A DNA stretch of 64,000 nucleotides from Actinoplanes sp. DH11 (GTDB lineage: Bacteria > Actinomycetota > Actinomycetes > Mycobacteriales > Micromonosporaceae), in NCBI RefSeq assembly GCF_020873875.1, contig NZ_JAHWGU010000006.1:1-64000 (forward strand), read 5' to 3'. A program made the translations under genes and the position numbers. The notes under the pieces are model-generated. The model saw nothing but the letters and a program-made list of their open reading frames with translations, was not told the DNA's origin and searched no databases. Of the stretch, positions 10,403 through 18,788 are shown one piece after another (the first letter of the stretch is position 1; each line of letters starts with the position of its first letter).

Positions 10403-10441
10403 GGAAATAGTTGCTTGTGGTCTTGTGCGCAACGGATTCCG
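10403..10441 (+). promoter_or_regulatory. Conserved polyamine-locus box, copy 1
   Basis: TCTTGTGCGCAACGGATTC (10421-10439), preceded by GGAAATAGTT (10403-10412), lies 54 bp before GTG 10494. It matches a minus-strand element before the second aminobutyraldehyde dehydrogenase (20274-20292) at 17 of 19 positions, and the upstream GGAAA is shared too. GTTGC...GCAAC (10410-10433) also forms an inverted pair. This is probably a common operator or promoter element; the binding protein is unknown, and the local Lrp is a candidate. Confidence 0.65.
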
Positions 10442-10493
10442 TAGGCAGGATCACCTGCAACAGCCGTAACCAGTGGCGTGCAGGAGACTCAAC

Positions 10494-11873
10494 GTGACAG
10501 ATCGACCCGCTGACGTGGACGCCCTCTCCGCGACCGCCCGTGACCACCTGTGGATGCACTTCACCCGGCTCTCCGCCTATCAGGACGCGCCCGTCCCGGT
10601 GATCGCCCGGGGCGACGGCTGCTACATCTGGGACTCCACCGGCAAGCGCTACCTCGACGGTCTGTCCGCCCTGTTCGTCGTGCAGACCGGTCACGGCCGG
10701 CAGGAACTCGCCGAGGCGGCCGCCAAGCAGGCCGGTGAACTCGCCTACTTCCCGATCTGGTCGTACGCGCACCCCAAGGCGATCGAGCTGGCCGGCCGGC
10801 TGGCCGACCTGGCCCCCGGCGACCTGAGCCGGGTCTTCTTCACCACCGGCGGCTCCGAGGCCGTGGAGAGCGCCTGGAAGCTGGCGCGCTCCTACTACAA
10901 GCGGGTCGGCAAGCCGCTCAAGACCAAGGTCGTCTCCCGCGCGGTCGCCTACCACGGCAGCTCGATGGGCGCCCTGTCGATCACCGGGATCCCGCCGTTC
11001 AAGCAGGACTTCGAGCCGCTGGTGCCGAGCACCGTGCGGGTGCCGAACACCAACTACTACCGGCGTCCCGACGAGAACATGACACCGGAGCAGTTCGGCG
11101 TCTGGGCCGCCGACCGGATCGCCGAGGCGATCGAGTTCGAGGGCCCGGACACCGTCGCCGCCGTCTACCTGGAGCCGGTGCAGAACGCCGGCGGCTGCTT
11201 CCCGCCGCCGCCCGGGTACTTCCAGCGGGTCCGCGAGATCTGCGACAGGTACGACGTGCTGCTGGTGTCCGACGAGGTGATCTGCGCGTTCGGCCGGCTC
11301 GGCGAGTTCTTCGGTGCCGACAAGTACGGCTACCAGCCCGACATCATCACCGTGGCCAAGGGCCTGACCTCGGGCTACGTACCGCTCGGCGCCATGATCG
11401 CGTCGGAGCGGCTGGCCGAGCCGTTCCTGACCGGCACCAACTGGTTCGCGCACGGCATCACCTACGGCGGCCACCCGGTCGGCGCCGCCGTCGCGCTGGC
11501 CAACCTGGACATCATGGAACGTGAGGGCCTCAACCGGCACGTCACCGACAACAGCCCGCTGTTCCGGTCGTACCTGGAGAAGCTGCTGGACCTGCCGATC
11601 GTCGGCGACGTCCGCGGCGACGGCTACTTCTTCGGCATCGAGCTGGTCAAGGACAAGGCCACCAAGGAGACCTTCGACGCCGACGAGTCGGAGCGGCTGC
11701 TGCGCGGGTTCCTGTCGCAGGCGCTCTTCGACGCCGGTCTCTACTGCCGCGCCGACGACCGGGGCGACCCGGTGATCCAGCTGGCGCCGCCGCTGACCGC
11801 GACCGAGACGCAGTTCGCCGAGATCGAGCAGATCCTGCGCTCGGTGCTGACCGAGGCGCAGACCCTGCTCTGA
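10494..11873 (+). CDS. Class III aminotransferase (polyamine:pyruvate, SpuC-like)
   Basis: PLP enzyme of 459 residues, related to aminotransferases that use putrescine, spermidine or other diamines with pyruvate. Key motifs are FFTTGGSEAVESAWKLAR (115-132), Asp260 in VSDEVICAFGR and Schiff-base Lys289 in TVAKGLTSGYVPLG. GTG 10494 is chosen as start because AGGAGA (10482-10487) lies just upstream; a start at 10473 would leave that site inside the gene. It is transcribed separately from potABCD, after a terminator, behind a box shared with the dehydrogenase operon at 20 kb. It would supply the aldehyde substrate of the dehydrogenases. Confidence 0.88.
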   Translation: MTDRPADVDALSATARDHLWMHFTRLSAYQDAPVPVIARGDGCYIWDSTGKRYLDGLSALFVVQTGHGRQELAEAAAKQAGELAYFPIWSYAHPKAIELAGRLADLAPGDLSRVFFTTGGSEAVESAWKLARSYYKRVGKPLKTKVVSRAVAYHGSSMGALSITGIPPFKQDFEPLVPSTVRVPNTNYYRRPDENMTPEQFGVWAADRIAEAIEFEGPDTVAAVYLEPVQNAGGCFPPPPGYFQRVREICDRYDVLLVSDEVICAFGRLGEFFGADKYGYQPDIITVAKGLTSGYVPLGAMIASERLAEPFLTGTNWFAHGITYGGHPVGAAVALANLDIMEREGLNRHVTDNSPLFRSYLEKLLDLPIVGDVRGDGYFFGIELVKDKATKETFDADESERLLRGFLSQALFDAGLYCRADDRGDPVIQLAPPLTATETQFAEIEQILRSVLTEAQTLL

Positions 11874-11895
11874 GCCGCCGGGCCGGCCGGGTTCG

Positions 11896-12444
11896 TCAGG
11901 CGGACCCGGCCAGCCTGTCCATCACCCGGACCACGTCGCCGCGCAACGCGTCCTGCATCTCCTGCTCGGTCGCCGGCCAGCCGGCCGGCTCGGTCACGAA
12001 CCCCGAGTAGTGGTAGGACAGCACCAGGCCGCCGTCGCGCACCACGAACTTGAACACGCTCAGGTTCTGCGGCTGCCACGGCTTGCTGTCGTCGTGCCAG
12101 CGCCGCAGGTAGGCCTCCTGGCCGAGGCCGGTGACCTCGGAGACCGTACCGTCGGCGGTCTTGAACTGGTCGAACTTGGCCTGGGCCGCCGCCTCGTCGG
12201 GCAGCACCTCGGCGAAGAGCAGCAGGGTGATGCTGCCGCTGGCGTAGGCCAGCTCGCACTGGCCGTTCGCCGGGTCGGAGCGCTGCTCCGGCGCCTCGGG
12301 GATCCGGGCCTGCACCTGGTTCTCGGTGATCAGCGCGCAGACGTCGCCGTCGAGCCGGTAGTCCGGTGGGTCGTCCGAACAGCCGGCGAGCAGTGCGGCG
12401 GCGAGCGCCAGCGTGGTCGCGGCGCGGCGGACGATCGGCGGCAT
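11896..12444 (-). CDS. Small secreted lipoprotein, DUF3558-like
   Basis: Protein of 182 residues from ATG 12444 with a basic N-terminus, a hydrophobic stretch and lipobox LLAGCSDD, so it is probably lipid-anchored outside the membrane. The mature part has two cysteines (DVCALITENQ and GQCELAY) in the spacing seen in actinobacterial DUF3558 lipoproteins. Function is unknown. It is convergent with the aminotransferase gene. Alternative upstream starts exist (to 12501), but they would place charged and irrelevant sequence before the signal peptide. Confidence 0.75.
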   Translation of the reverse strand: MPPIVRRAATTLALAAALLAGCSDDPPDYRLDGDVCALITENQVQARIPEAPEQRSDPANGQCELAYASGSITLLLFAEVLPDEAAAQAKFDQFKTADGTVSEVTGLGQEAYLRRWHDDSKPWQPQNLSVFKFVVRDGGLVLSYHYSGFVTEPAGWPATEQEMQDALRGDVVRVMDRLAGSA

Positions 12445-12631
12445 CGCCCGATGGTGGCACATGATCACCACTCCGGTGGCCCCGCACGCCGCGCGGCTCA
12501 CCTTCGCACGTTTTCGTCAAGCCCGTGACGGAACCCGAATCGGTGCCCCGGCAGGCCGGAAAAACGGTATAGCGGCCCGGGGTACCCGGCGCAGGGGCAT
12601 GCTGATCCCGAGACCGTTTGATGGAGCTGAT

Positions 12632-13054
12632 ATGGCCGTTCTGCTGATCGCCGAGGACGACGAGGACATCGCGATGGTCCTGGCGCGGGTGTTCAAACGT
12701 GCCGGGATGACGGTGCTGCGCGCCCCGGACGGCCTCGCCGCGCTGGAACTGGTCTTCCAGGAACGCCCGGACCTGCTGGTCACCGACCTGGGCATGCCCC
12801 GGATGGACGGCTGGGAGCTGATCGAGGCCGTGCGGGCCGACCCGGACGTCGGCCGCACGCCGATCGTGGTGCTCAGCGGGCACCTGCGGCCGGGGGATCC
12901 GCGGGCCGGGACCGCGCGGTGCTGCGCGATCCTGCTGAAGCCCTGCCCGAACGATCAGCTGCTGGCCACCGTGCAGGAACTGCTGGAGATCGGGCCGCAC
13001 CAGCACGGCACAGCCGGCTCACCCTGCCCTGCGGAAATGTCAGTTTCAGTCTGA
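12632..13054 (+). CDS. Single-domain CheY-like response regulator
   Basis: Receiver domain of 140 residues with no output domain. The acidic pocket is EDDED (8-12), phospho-acceptor Asp52 is in LLVTDLGMPRMDGW, Ser/Thr-type switch in VVLSG, and Lys103 in LLKPC. A short Cys-containing tail follows. The ATG at 12632 is preceded by GGAG at 12623-12626. The histidine kinase 64 bp downstream is the obvious partner. Such stand-alone receivers usually act by protein contact or phospho-relay. Confidence 0.88.
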   Translation: MAVLLIAEDDEDIAMVLARVFKRAGMTVLRAPDGLAALELVFQERPDLLVTDLGMPRMDGWELIEAVRADPDVGRTPIVVLSGHLRPGDPRAGTARCCAILLKPCPNDQLLATVQELLEIGPHQHGTAGSPCPAEMSVSV

Positions 13055-13118
13055 AAAATCCGGGTACTCGCGCGGCCATCCCTGACCAAGGGGCCGGGGC
13101 CGTGAGAATCGGGCTGAC

Positions 13119-15254
13119 GTGATGGTGCTGGACGAGGCAGTGCTGGGAAATCCGGTCCGGCTGGCGGCGGTGGGTTACGCGCTGCGTACCCTGCCCGGCC
13201 GCCCCGCCCATCTCGACGACGTCGCCAAACTCGCCGCCCGCCTGCTCGACGCCCCGATGGCCACGATCACCCTGGTCGGCGCCGCACAGGAACACATCCT
13301 CGGCATGCACGGCGTGCCCGATCCGTTCCGCAGCACCCGCCTCGTGCCGATGGCCTACTCGGTCTGCAAGTACGCCGTCTGCGCCGACCACCTGGTGCAC
13401 TGCGCCGACATGGCCGCCGAGGCGGACCCCGAGCTCGGCGAGCACCCGCTGATCGGGGAGTTCGGGGTGCGCAGCTTCCTCACCGTGCCGGTCCGCAACG
13501 CCGGCGACCGCCCGATCGGCTCGCTCACCGTGCTGGACACCCGCCCCCGGGACTGGGCCGGCGAGCAGTCGGACACCCTGATGACGATCGCCGAGACGCT
13601 GATCCTGCCCGCCGGCCCCGACGTGACAGCCCTCGACGACGGCGCGTTCCTGCGTGCCCTGCTGCAGAGCATGGACGCCGGGGTGATCGCCTGCAACGCC
13701 GCCGGCCGGGTGGTCTTCCTGAACCGGGCGATGCGGGAGGTGCGCGGCCTGCCGCCGGAGGGCCCGGTGCCGGCCGACTTCGAGGAACGCACGGCCGCCG
13801 TGCTGCGCCACCCCGACAACCGCCCGATGCCCTGGGAACAGACCCCGATGATCCGGGCGCTGCGCGGCGAACAGGTCTGCTCCGAGGACGTGCACGTCAC
13901 CCTGCCCGGCCACCGCAGCCGGGTCTTCGACAGCACGGCCCGGACCATCCTCGGCCCCGACGGGCAACTGCTGGGCGCGGTCGCCGTCGCCCACGACGTC
14001 ACCGCGCTGCGCCGGGCCGAACGGTTCCGCGCCTGCCACCTCGCCGTCGAACAGGCGCTCAAGAAGAGCACCACCATCGCCGAGGCCGCGCCCGGGGTGC
14101 TGCGCGCGGTCACCGGCACGCTGGGGTGGCCGGCCGCCGAACTCTTCCTGATCGACGACACCACCGGCACCCTCGAGGCGGTCGGGCACTGCGACAGCTC
14201 CGGGCTCGACCCGGACGACTTCTTCGGGCACACCCCGGTGCGCGGCGAAGGCATCACCGGCCGGACCTGGCAGACCGGGCGGGCGATCTGGGTGCCGGAC
14301 CTCGCCGCGAGCCCCGACCTGCGCACCGCGTACGAGCGGGAACGCCTCGCGATCTGCCTGCGCAGCGGGATACGGACCGCGCTGGCCGTGCCCGTCCGCG
14401 ACGGCGGCACCCTGCTCGGCGTGCTCACCTGCTACGCCGGTACCCAGGAGTACGAACCGGACCTGCTCACCGTGCTGCTCGACGGGGTGGCCGCGCAGAT
14501 CGGCGTGTTCGTCGCGCTCCGCCGTGCCGAGGAACTGGGCCGGCAACTGGCCCGGGCGCAGGCCGACTTCGTCGACCTCGTCGGCCACGAACTGCGTACC
14601 CCACTCACCTCGATCACCGCGAACGCCACCCTGCTGGCCGAGGACACCGCCGGCCTGGACCCGGACTGCCGGCAGATGGCCCGGGTCGTCGCCCGCAACG
14701 CCGCCGCCCTGCAACACATCGCCGACACCCTGCTCGACCTGGCCGGCCTCGAGTCCGGGCACCTGAAACTCGACGTCCGCCCCCTCGACCTCGCCGCCCT
14801 GGTCACCGAGGCGGTCACCGCGGCCCGGCGCGGCGCCGACCGGCCCATCCTGATCACCGAACTCCCCGCCGAACTGTCCGTGCCCGGCGACGCCGGCCGC
14901 CTGCGCCAGGTCGTCGACGACCTGCTCTCCAACGCCATCCGCTACAGCCCGCCCGGCGCCCCGGTGCACGTGCGACTCGAGGCCGGCGCCACGGCGGCCG
15001 AGCTGCGCATCGCCGACCTGGGCATCGGCACCCCGGCCGAGGAACGCCCCCGGGTCTTCGACCGCTTCTTCCGCGGCAGCAACGTGCGCCACCAGGGCAC
15101 CATCGGCAGCGGGCTGGGCCTGAGCCTGGCCCGCGCCATCGTGCTGCAGCACGGCGGCACGATCCGCCTCGACGACAACCGTCCCTCCGGAACGGTCGTC
15201 ACCGTCCGCCTGCCGCTGCCGGAAACCCCGTCCGGCGGCGCAGACCTCCGGTGA
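13119..15254 (+). CDS. GAF-PAS-GAF sensor histidine kinase
   Basis: Soluble-looking kinase of 711 residues without obvious transmembrane helices. An N-terminal GAF domain (about 15-165, with Cys-rich YSVCKYAVCADH) is followed by a PAS domain (about 175-300), a second GAF (about 310-470), HisKA with His490 in VGHELRTPL, and an HATPase_c domain with N, G1 and G2 boxes (SNAIRYSP, GSGLGLSLAR). Probably phosphorylates the neighbouring receiver protein. GAF cysteines could bind a ligand or sense redox state, but no specific chromophore motif is certain. ATG at 13122 is equally possible. Confidence 0.9.
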   Translation: MMVLDEAVLGNPVRLAAVGYALRTLPGRPAHLDDVAKLAARLLDAPMATITLVGAAQEHILGMHGVPDPFRSTRLVPMAYSVCKYAVCADHLVHCADMAAEADPELGEHPLIGEFGVRSFLTVPVRNAGDRPIGSLTVLDTRPRDWAGEQSDTLMTIAETLILPAGPDVTALDDGAFLRALLQSMDAGVIACNAAGRVVFLNRAMREVRGLPPEGPVPADFEERTAAVLRHPDNRPMPWEQTPMIRALRGEQVCSEDVHVTLPGHRSRVFDSTARTILGPDGQLLGAVAVAHDVTALRRAERFRACHLAVEQALKKSTTIAEAAPGVLRAVTGTLGWPAAELFLIDDTTGTLEAVGHCDSSGLDPDDFFGHTPVRGEGITGRTWQTGRAIWVPDLAASPDLRTAYERERLAICLRSGIRTALAVPVRDGGTLLGVLTCYAGTQEYEPDLLTVLLDGVAAQIGVFVALRRAEELGRQLARAQADFVDLVGHELRTPLTSITANATLLAEDTAGLDPDCRQMARVVARNAAALQHIADTLLDLAGLESGHLKLDVRPLDLAALVTEAVTAARRGADRPILITELPAELSVPGDAGRLRQVVDDLLSNAIRYSPPGAPVHVRLEAGATAAELRIADLGIGTPAEERPRVFDRFFRGSNVRHQGTIGSGLGLSLARAIVLQHGGTIRLDDNRPSGTVVTVRLPLPETPSGGADLR

Positions 15255-15349
15255 GCTGCCGCCTCGGCGACAGCGGTACCTCGTGGGGTGTGGAAGACCG
15301 ACGCCCCGGCATCATCGAGCACACGTCAGGGCGCCGGTCGGTGCTCGTC

Positions 15350-15568
15350 TCAGAAGTCCGCGGCGACGGCCATGTTGAACCGCTCGAGCGCCTCCTTCTT
15401 CTCCGGGGAGAGTTCGTCGATGTTGACGGAGTGCGTGCGCTGCGTGTCCTGATGCAGGTCCACACCCTGCACCAGGCCTTGAACGATGTCGTCTGCCTCG
15501 TCGGCCGTGAAGCCCGCGTCCGTCAGGATGTTCGTCGGTAGCTCAGTCATGTCGCCCGGCTTACCCAT
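15350..15568 (-). CDS. Hypothetical 72-residue protein
   Basis: Small acidic soluble protein with no family recognised. It has a helical-looking core (GFTADEADDIVQGLVQGVDL) and ends in AADF. ATG 15568 follows GGAAAG about eight bases upstream, and a TATATG -10-like element with TTGAGG lies 60-90 bp upstream, so it is probably expressed from its own promoter. A start at the second Met (15550) is possible. It has no cysteine or leader-like features that would make it a peptide-natural-product precursor. Confidence 0.55.
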   Translation of the reverse strand: MGKPGDMTELPTNILTDAGFTADEADDIVQGLVQGVDLHQDTQRTHSVNIDELSPEKKEALERFNMAVAADF

Positions 15569-15671
15569 CGACGCCGCTTTCCGTCTGTCGTCCTGGCGGA
15601 ACAGGGGTGCATATAGGGGTTCACCCCAGTCCTCAACCGGGCCCCTCGGTCCGCGGCCGAGAGGGGGAGGG

Positions 15672-16949
15672 TCAGGCGACGGTGCGGCGGTCCCAGGCGT
15701 CGAGCAGGGCGGTGGCGCGCAGGCCCGCGTTGATGCCGAGCCAGCGTGCCGGTTCCGGCTCCCAGCGCCGGGAACGATGATTGACCCAGGGCAGGGTGGT
15801 CAGGTCGCTCTCGGTGCCGCGGATCAGGTCGGCGAGGGTACGCCCGGCGAGGTTGGCCGCCGCGACGCCGTCGCCGACGTAGCCGCCTGCCCAGGCGACA
15901 CCGTCGCGCAGGCCCACCGAGGGCATCCAGTCGCGGGGGATGCCGAGGGGGCCGCCCCAGCGAGCGGCGATCGGCGGTTCGACGCCGAACAGTTCGCCGA
16001 TGGTGCGGCGCAGTGCCTCGAACACCGCGGGCACCCGGTCGAATTCGGGGCGGACGCGGGAACCGTAGTGGTACGGCGCGCCGCGGCCGCCGAAGGCGAG
16101 ACGGTCGTCGGCCGTACGCTGACCGTAGATGACCATGCGGCGTTCGTCGGTGAAGGTTTCCCGCCGGGCCAGGCCCACCCGGTCCCAGAAGGAGGCGGGC
16201 AGCGGCTCGGTCGCGACCATCAGGCTGTAGACCGGCGCCAGGCTGCGGCGGTGCCCGGCCAGCCCGGCCGTGTATCCCTCCAGCGCCCGCACCACGGTCC
16301 CGGCCCGGACCGTGCCGTGGCCGGTGGTCACGGTGCCGCGCCCGATCCGGAGCGCCCGGGTGCCCTCGTGGACGGTGACGCCGAGCCGTTCGACCGTCTC
16401 GGCCAGCCCGCGCACCAGCTTGGCTGGGTGCAGCGCCGCGCAGTGTTCGCTGTAGATGCCGCCGAGCACGCCGTGCGCGTCGCAGACGGCCCGGGCCTGC
16501 GCGGCGTCGAGGAAACCGTCGGCGTCGCGGGCCCGGCGCAGCTGGGCGGGGCTGCGCACCAGGGAGATGGTGCCGCCTTTCGCGTAGTCGCAGTCGATGC
16601 CCTCGGCGGCCGCGGCCCGGCCCACCTCGTCGACCGCGTCGCCGAGTGCGGTGTGCATGGCGGCGGCCGCTTCCGCGCCGTGCCGGCGGGCCAGTTTCGC
16701 CTCGGAGACCGGGAACAGCCCGGACGCCCAGCCGCCGTTGCGGCCGGAGGCGCCGAATCCGCAGAACTCCGCCTCCAGCACCACGATCCGCAGGCTCGGG
16801 TCGGATTTGGCCAGGTAGTACGCCGTCCAGAGGCCGGTGTAGCCGCCACCGACGATCGCCACGTCGGCGTCGCGGTCACCGGGCAGCGCGGGACGCCGGG
16901 CGTCCAGGGGGCCGATCGAGTCGAGCCAGAAGGAGGGGCTGGTGCTCAC
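15672..16949 (-). CDS. FAD-dependent amine/amino-acid oxidoreductase (DAO family, PuuB-like)
   Basis: D-amino-acid-oxidase-fold flavoprotein, 425 residues from GTG 16949. The dinucleotide-binding motif VAIVGGGYTGLWTAYYLAK is near residues 30-48. C-terminal WAGGYVGDGVAAANLAGRTLADL is the second FAD-contacting stretch. The family includes gamma-glutamylputrescine oxidase and related N-substituted amine oxidases. Its place behind an Lrp regulator and GABA transaminase points to polyamine oxidation, but no glutamylputrescine synthetase is in the window, so the substrate is open. A TTG at 16967 would overlap the Lrp gene; GTG 16949, two bases after the Lrp stop, fits coupling better. Confidence 0.82.
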   Translation of the reverse strand: MSTSPSFWLDSIGPLDARRPALPGDRDADVAIVGGGYTGLWTAYYLAKSDPSLRIVVLEAEFCGFGASGRNGGWASGLFPVSEAKLARRHGAEAAAAMHTALGDAVDEVGRAAAAEGIDCDYAKGGTISLVRSPAQLRRARDADGFLDAAQARAVCDAHGVLGGIYSEHCAALHPAKLVRGLAETVERLGVTVHEGTRALRIGRGTVTTGHGTVRAGTVVRALEGYTAGLAGHRRSLAPVYSLMVATEPLPASFWDRVGLARRETFTDERRMVIYGQRTADDRLAFGGRGAPYHYGSRVRPEFDRVPAVFEALRRTIGELFGVEPPIAARWGGPLGIPRDWMPSVGLRDGVAWAGGYVGDGVAAANLAGRTLADLIRGTESDLTTLPWVNHRSRRWEPEPARWLGINAGLRATALLDAWDRRTVA

Positions 16950-16951
16950 GG

Positions 16952-17407
16952 TCAGCGGGTTCCCCAAGCGTAGGTCTGTTTGGCGAGTTTCAGGTACATG
17001 AAGGTGTCCGCCTCGGTGACGCCGGCGACCGTGCGGATCTTCTCGTTGAGCAGGTCCAGCAGGTGCTCGTCGTCGGTGCAGACCAGCTCCACGAGCAGGT
17101 CGTAGCGGCCGGCGCAGATCACCACGTAGTCGACCTCGGGGATGGTCGCGATCTCGTCGGCGATGGCGCGCAGGTCGCCGGTGACGCGCAGGCCGACCAT
17201 GGCCTGCCGGGCGAAACCCAGGGTGAGGGGGTCGGTCACCGCGACGATCTGCATCAGGTCGTTGTCGAGCAGGCGCTGCACCCGCTGGCGCACGGCCGCC
17301 TCGGAGAGACCGATCGTCTTCGCGAGGGTCGCGTACGACATCCGGCCGTCCCGTTGCAGGTGCTCGATGATCTGCTTGTTGATGTCGTCCAGGGCCACGT
17401 CGGTCAC
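16952..17407 (-). CDS. Lrp/AsnC family transcriptional regulator
   Basis: Feast/famine regulator of 151 residues from GTG 17407: an N-terminal helix-turn-helix (LDDINKQIIEHLQRDGRMSY, then TIGLSEAAVRQRVQRLL) and a C-terminal RAM ligand domain from about residue 65. It lies inside the polyamine operon, between the GABA-transaminase gene (100 bp upstream) and the FAD oxidoreductase, so it probably controls the cluster in response to an amino acid or amine. An upstream TTG (17443) in the same frame is less likely. Confidence 0.88.
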   Translation of the reverse strand: MTDVALDDINKQIIEHLQRDGRMSYATLAKTIGLSEAAVRQRVQRLLDNDLMQIVAVTDPLTLGFARQAMVGLRVTGDLRAIADEIATIPEVDYVVICAGRYDLLVELVCTDDEHLLDLLNEKIRTVAGVTEADTFMYLKLAKQTYAWGTR

Positions 17408-17507
17408 GCCGCGATTCTTCCCTGTGAGGATTGGCGAGAGCAAAGGGACGGAGCCTTTCGGGGGAGAATGACGGTGCCCGCCCGTGCCGGGGCGGGCACC
17501 GCGGACA

Positions 17508-18785
17508 TCAGCTCAGCGCCGCACGCAGGATGTCGATGCCCCGGCGCAGATCCGCATCGGAGATCACCAGGGGCGGCAGGAACCGCAGCACGTTGCCGTA
17601 GGTGCCGCAGGTCAGGGTGAGCAGCCCCGCGTCGTGGCAGGCCTTGGCGACCGCGGCCGTGCGCACCGGGTCGGGTTCCAGGCCGCCCGGCCGCACCAGC
17701 TCGATCGCGATCATCGCGCCGCGGCCGCGCACCTCGGCGATGCCCGGGTCCGTCCCGGCCAGTTCCCGCAGCGCCGGGACCAGCACGCCCTCGATCCGGC
17801 GTGCCTCGGCCGCCAGGTCCAGTTCGCGCATCGTCTCGATCGCGGCGAGCGCGGCGGCGCAGGCCACCGGGTTGCCGCCGTAGGTGCCGCCGAGACCACC
17901 GGCGTGCACCGCGTCCATCAGGTCGGCGCGCCCGGTGACACCGGCGATCGGCAGGCCGCCGCCCATGCCCTTGGCCGTGGTGATCAGGTCCGGTTCGACG
18001 CCTTCGTCCTCGCAGGCGAACCATTGACCGGTACGCGCGAACCCGGTCTGGATCTCGTCGGCGATGAGGACCGCGCCGTTGTGCCGCGCCCAGTCCGCGA
18101 TGGCCGGCAGGAAGCCCGGCGCCGGCACGATGAAACCGCCCTCGCCCTGGATCGGCTCGATCAGCACGGCCGCCACGTTGTCCGCGCCGACCTGCTTCTC
18201 GATCACGTCGATCGCCCGGCGGGCCGCGGTGGCGCCGTCCAGCCCGCCGTCGCGCAGCGGGTACGACATGGGTGCCCGGTAGACCTCCGGTGCGAACGGG
18301 CCGAACCGGTGCTTGTACGGCATGTTCTTGGCGGTCAGCGCCATGGTCAGGTTGGTCCGGCCGTGGTAGGCGTGGTCGAACACCACGACCGCCTGCCGCC
18401 CGGTGGCGTGCCGTGCGATCTTGACGGCGTTCTCCACCGCCTCGGCACCCGAGTTGAACAGTGCGGCCCGTTTCTCGAACGTGCCGGGGGTCAGCGCGAT
18501 CAGTTGTTCGCAGACCGCCACGTAGGACTCGTAGGGCGCGACCATGAAACAGGTGTGCGTGAACCGCTCGACCTGTTCCTTGACGGCGGCCACCACGCGC
18601 GGCGCCGCGTTGCCCACGGTGGTGACGGCGATGCCGGACGCGAAGTCGATCCACTCCCGGCCGTCGACGTCGGTGAGGGTGCCGCCGGCGGCGTGGTCGA
18701 CGTAGGCGGTGACGGTGGAGCCGACACCGCGCGCCACCGCCGCGACCCGGCGTTTGTGCAGTTCTTCGGAAGAGGGGGAGGACAT
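17508..18785 (-). CDS. gabT: 4-aminobutyrate (GABA) aminotransferase
   Basis: Class III aminotransferase of 425 residues: NSGAEAVENAVKIAR (111-125), Glu210 in LIEPIQGEGGF, Asp243 in IADEIQTGFAR and Schiff-base Lys272 in ITTAKGMGGGLP. The PIQGEGG and QTGFART contexts are those of GabT, which moves the GABA amino group to 2-oxoglutarate and yields succinate semialdehyde. It starts 3 bp after the aminobutyraldehyde dehydrogenase gene, so the two catalyse successive steps of putrescine catabolism. A gabD partner is not in the window. Confidence 0.92.
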   Translation of the reverse strand: MSSPSSEELHKRRVAAVARGVGSTVTAYVDHAAGGTLTDVDGREWIDFASGIAVTTVGNAAPRVVAAVKEQVERFTHTCFMVAPYESYVAVCEQLIALTPGTFEKRAALFNSGAEAVENAVKIARHATGRQAVVVFDHAYHGRTNLTMALTAKNMPYKHRFGPFAPEVYRAPMSYPLRDGGLDGATAARRAIDVIEKQVGADNVAAVLIEPIQGEGGFIVPAPGFLPAIADWARHNGAVLIADEIQTGFARTGQWFACEDEGVEPDLITTAKGMGGGLPIAGVTGRADLMDAVHAGGLGGTYGGNPVACAAALAAIETMRELDLAAEARRIEGVLVPALRELAGTDPGIAEVRGRGAMIAIELVRPGGLEPDPVRTAAVAKACHDAGLLTLTCGTYGNVLRFLPPLVISDADLRRGIDILRAALS

Positions 18786-18788
18786 CGC

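Noticed and set aside
12873..15152. A 759-codon minus-strand frame opposite the histidine kinase
   Set aside because: The plus-strand frame has complete GAF, HisKA and HATPase motifs; the opposite frame is low-complexity.
15350..15568. RiPP precursor peptide
   Set aside because: No Cys/Ser/Thr-rich core, no leader motif and no modifying enzyme nearby.
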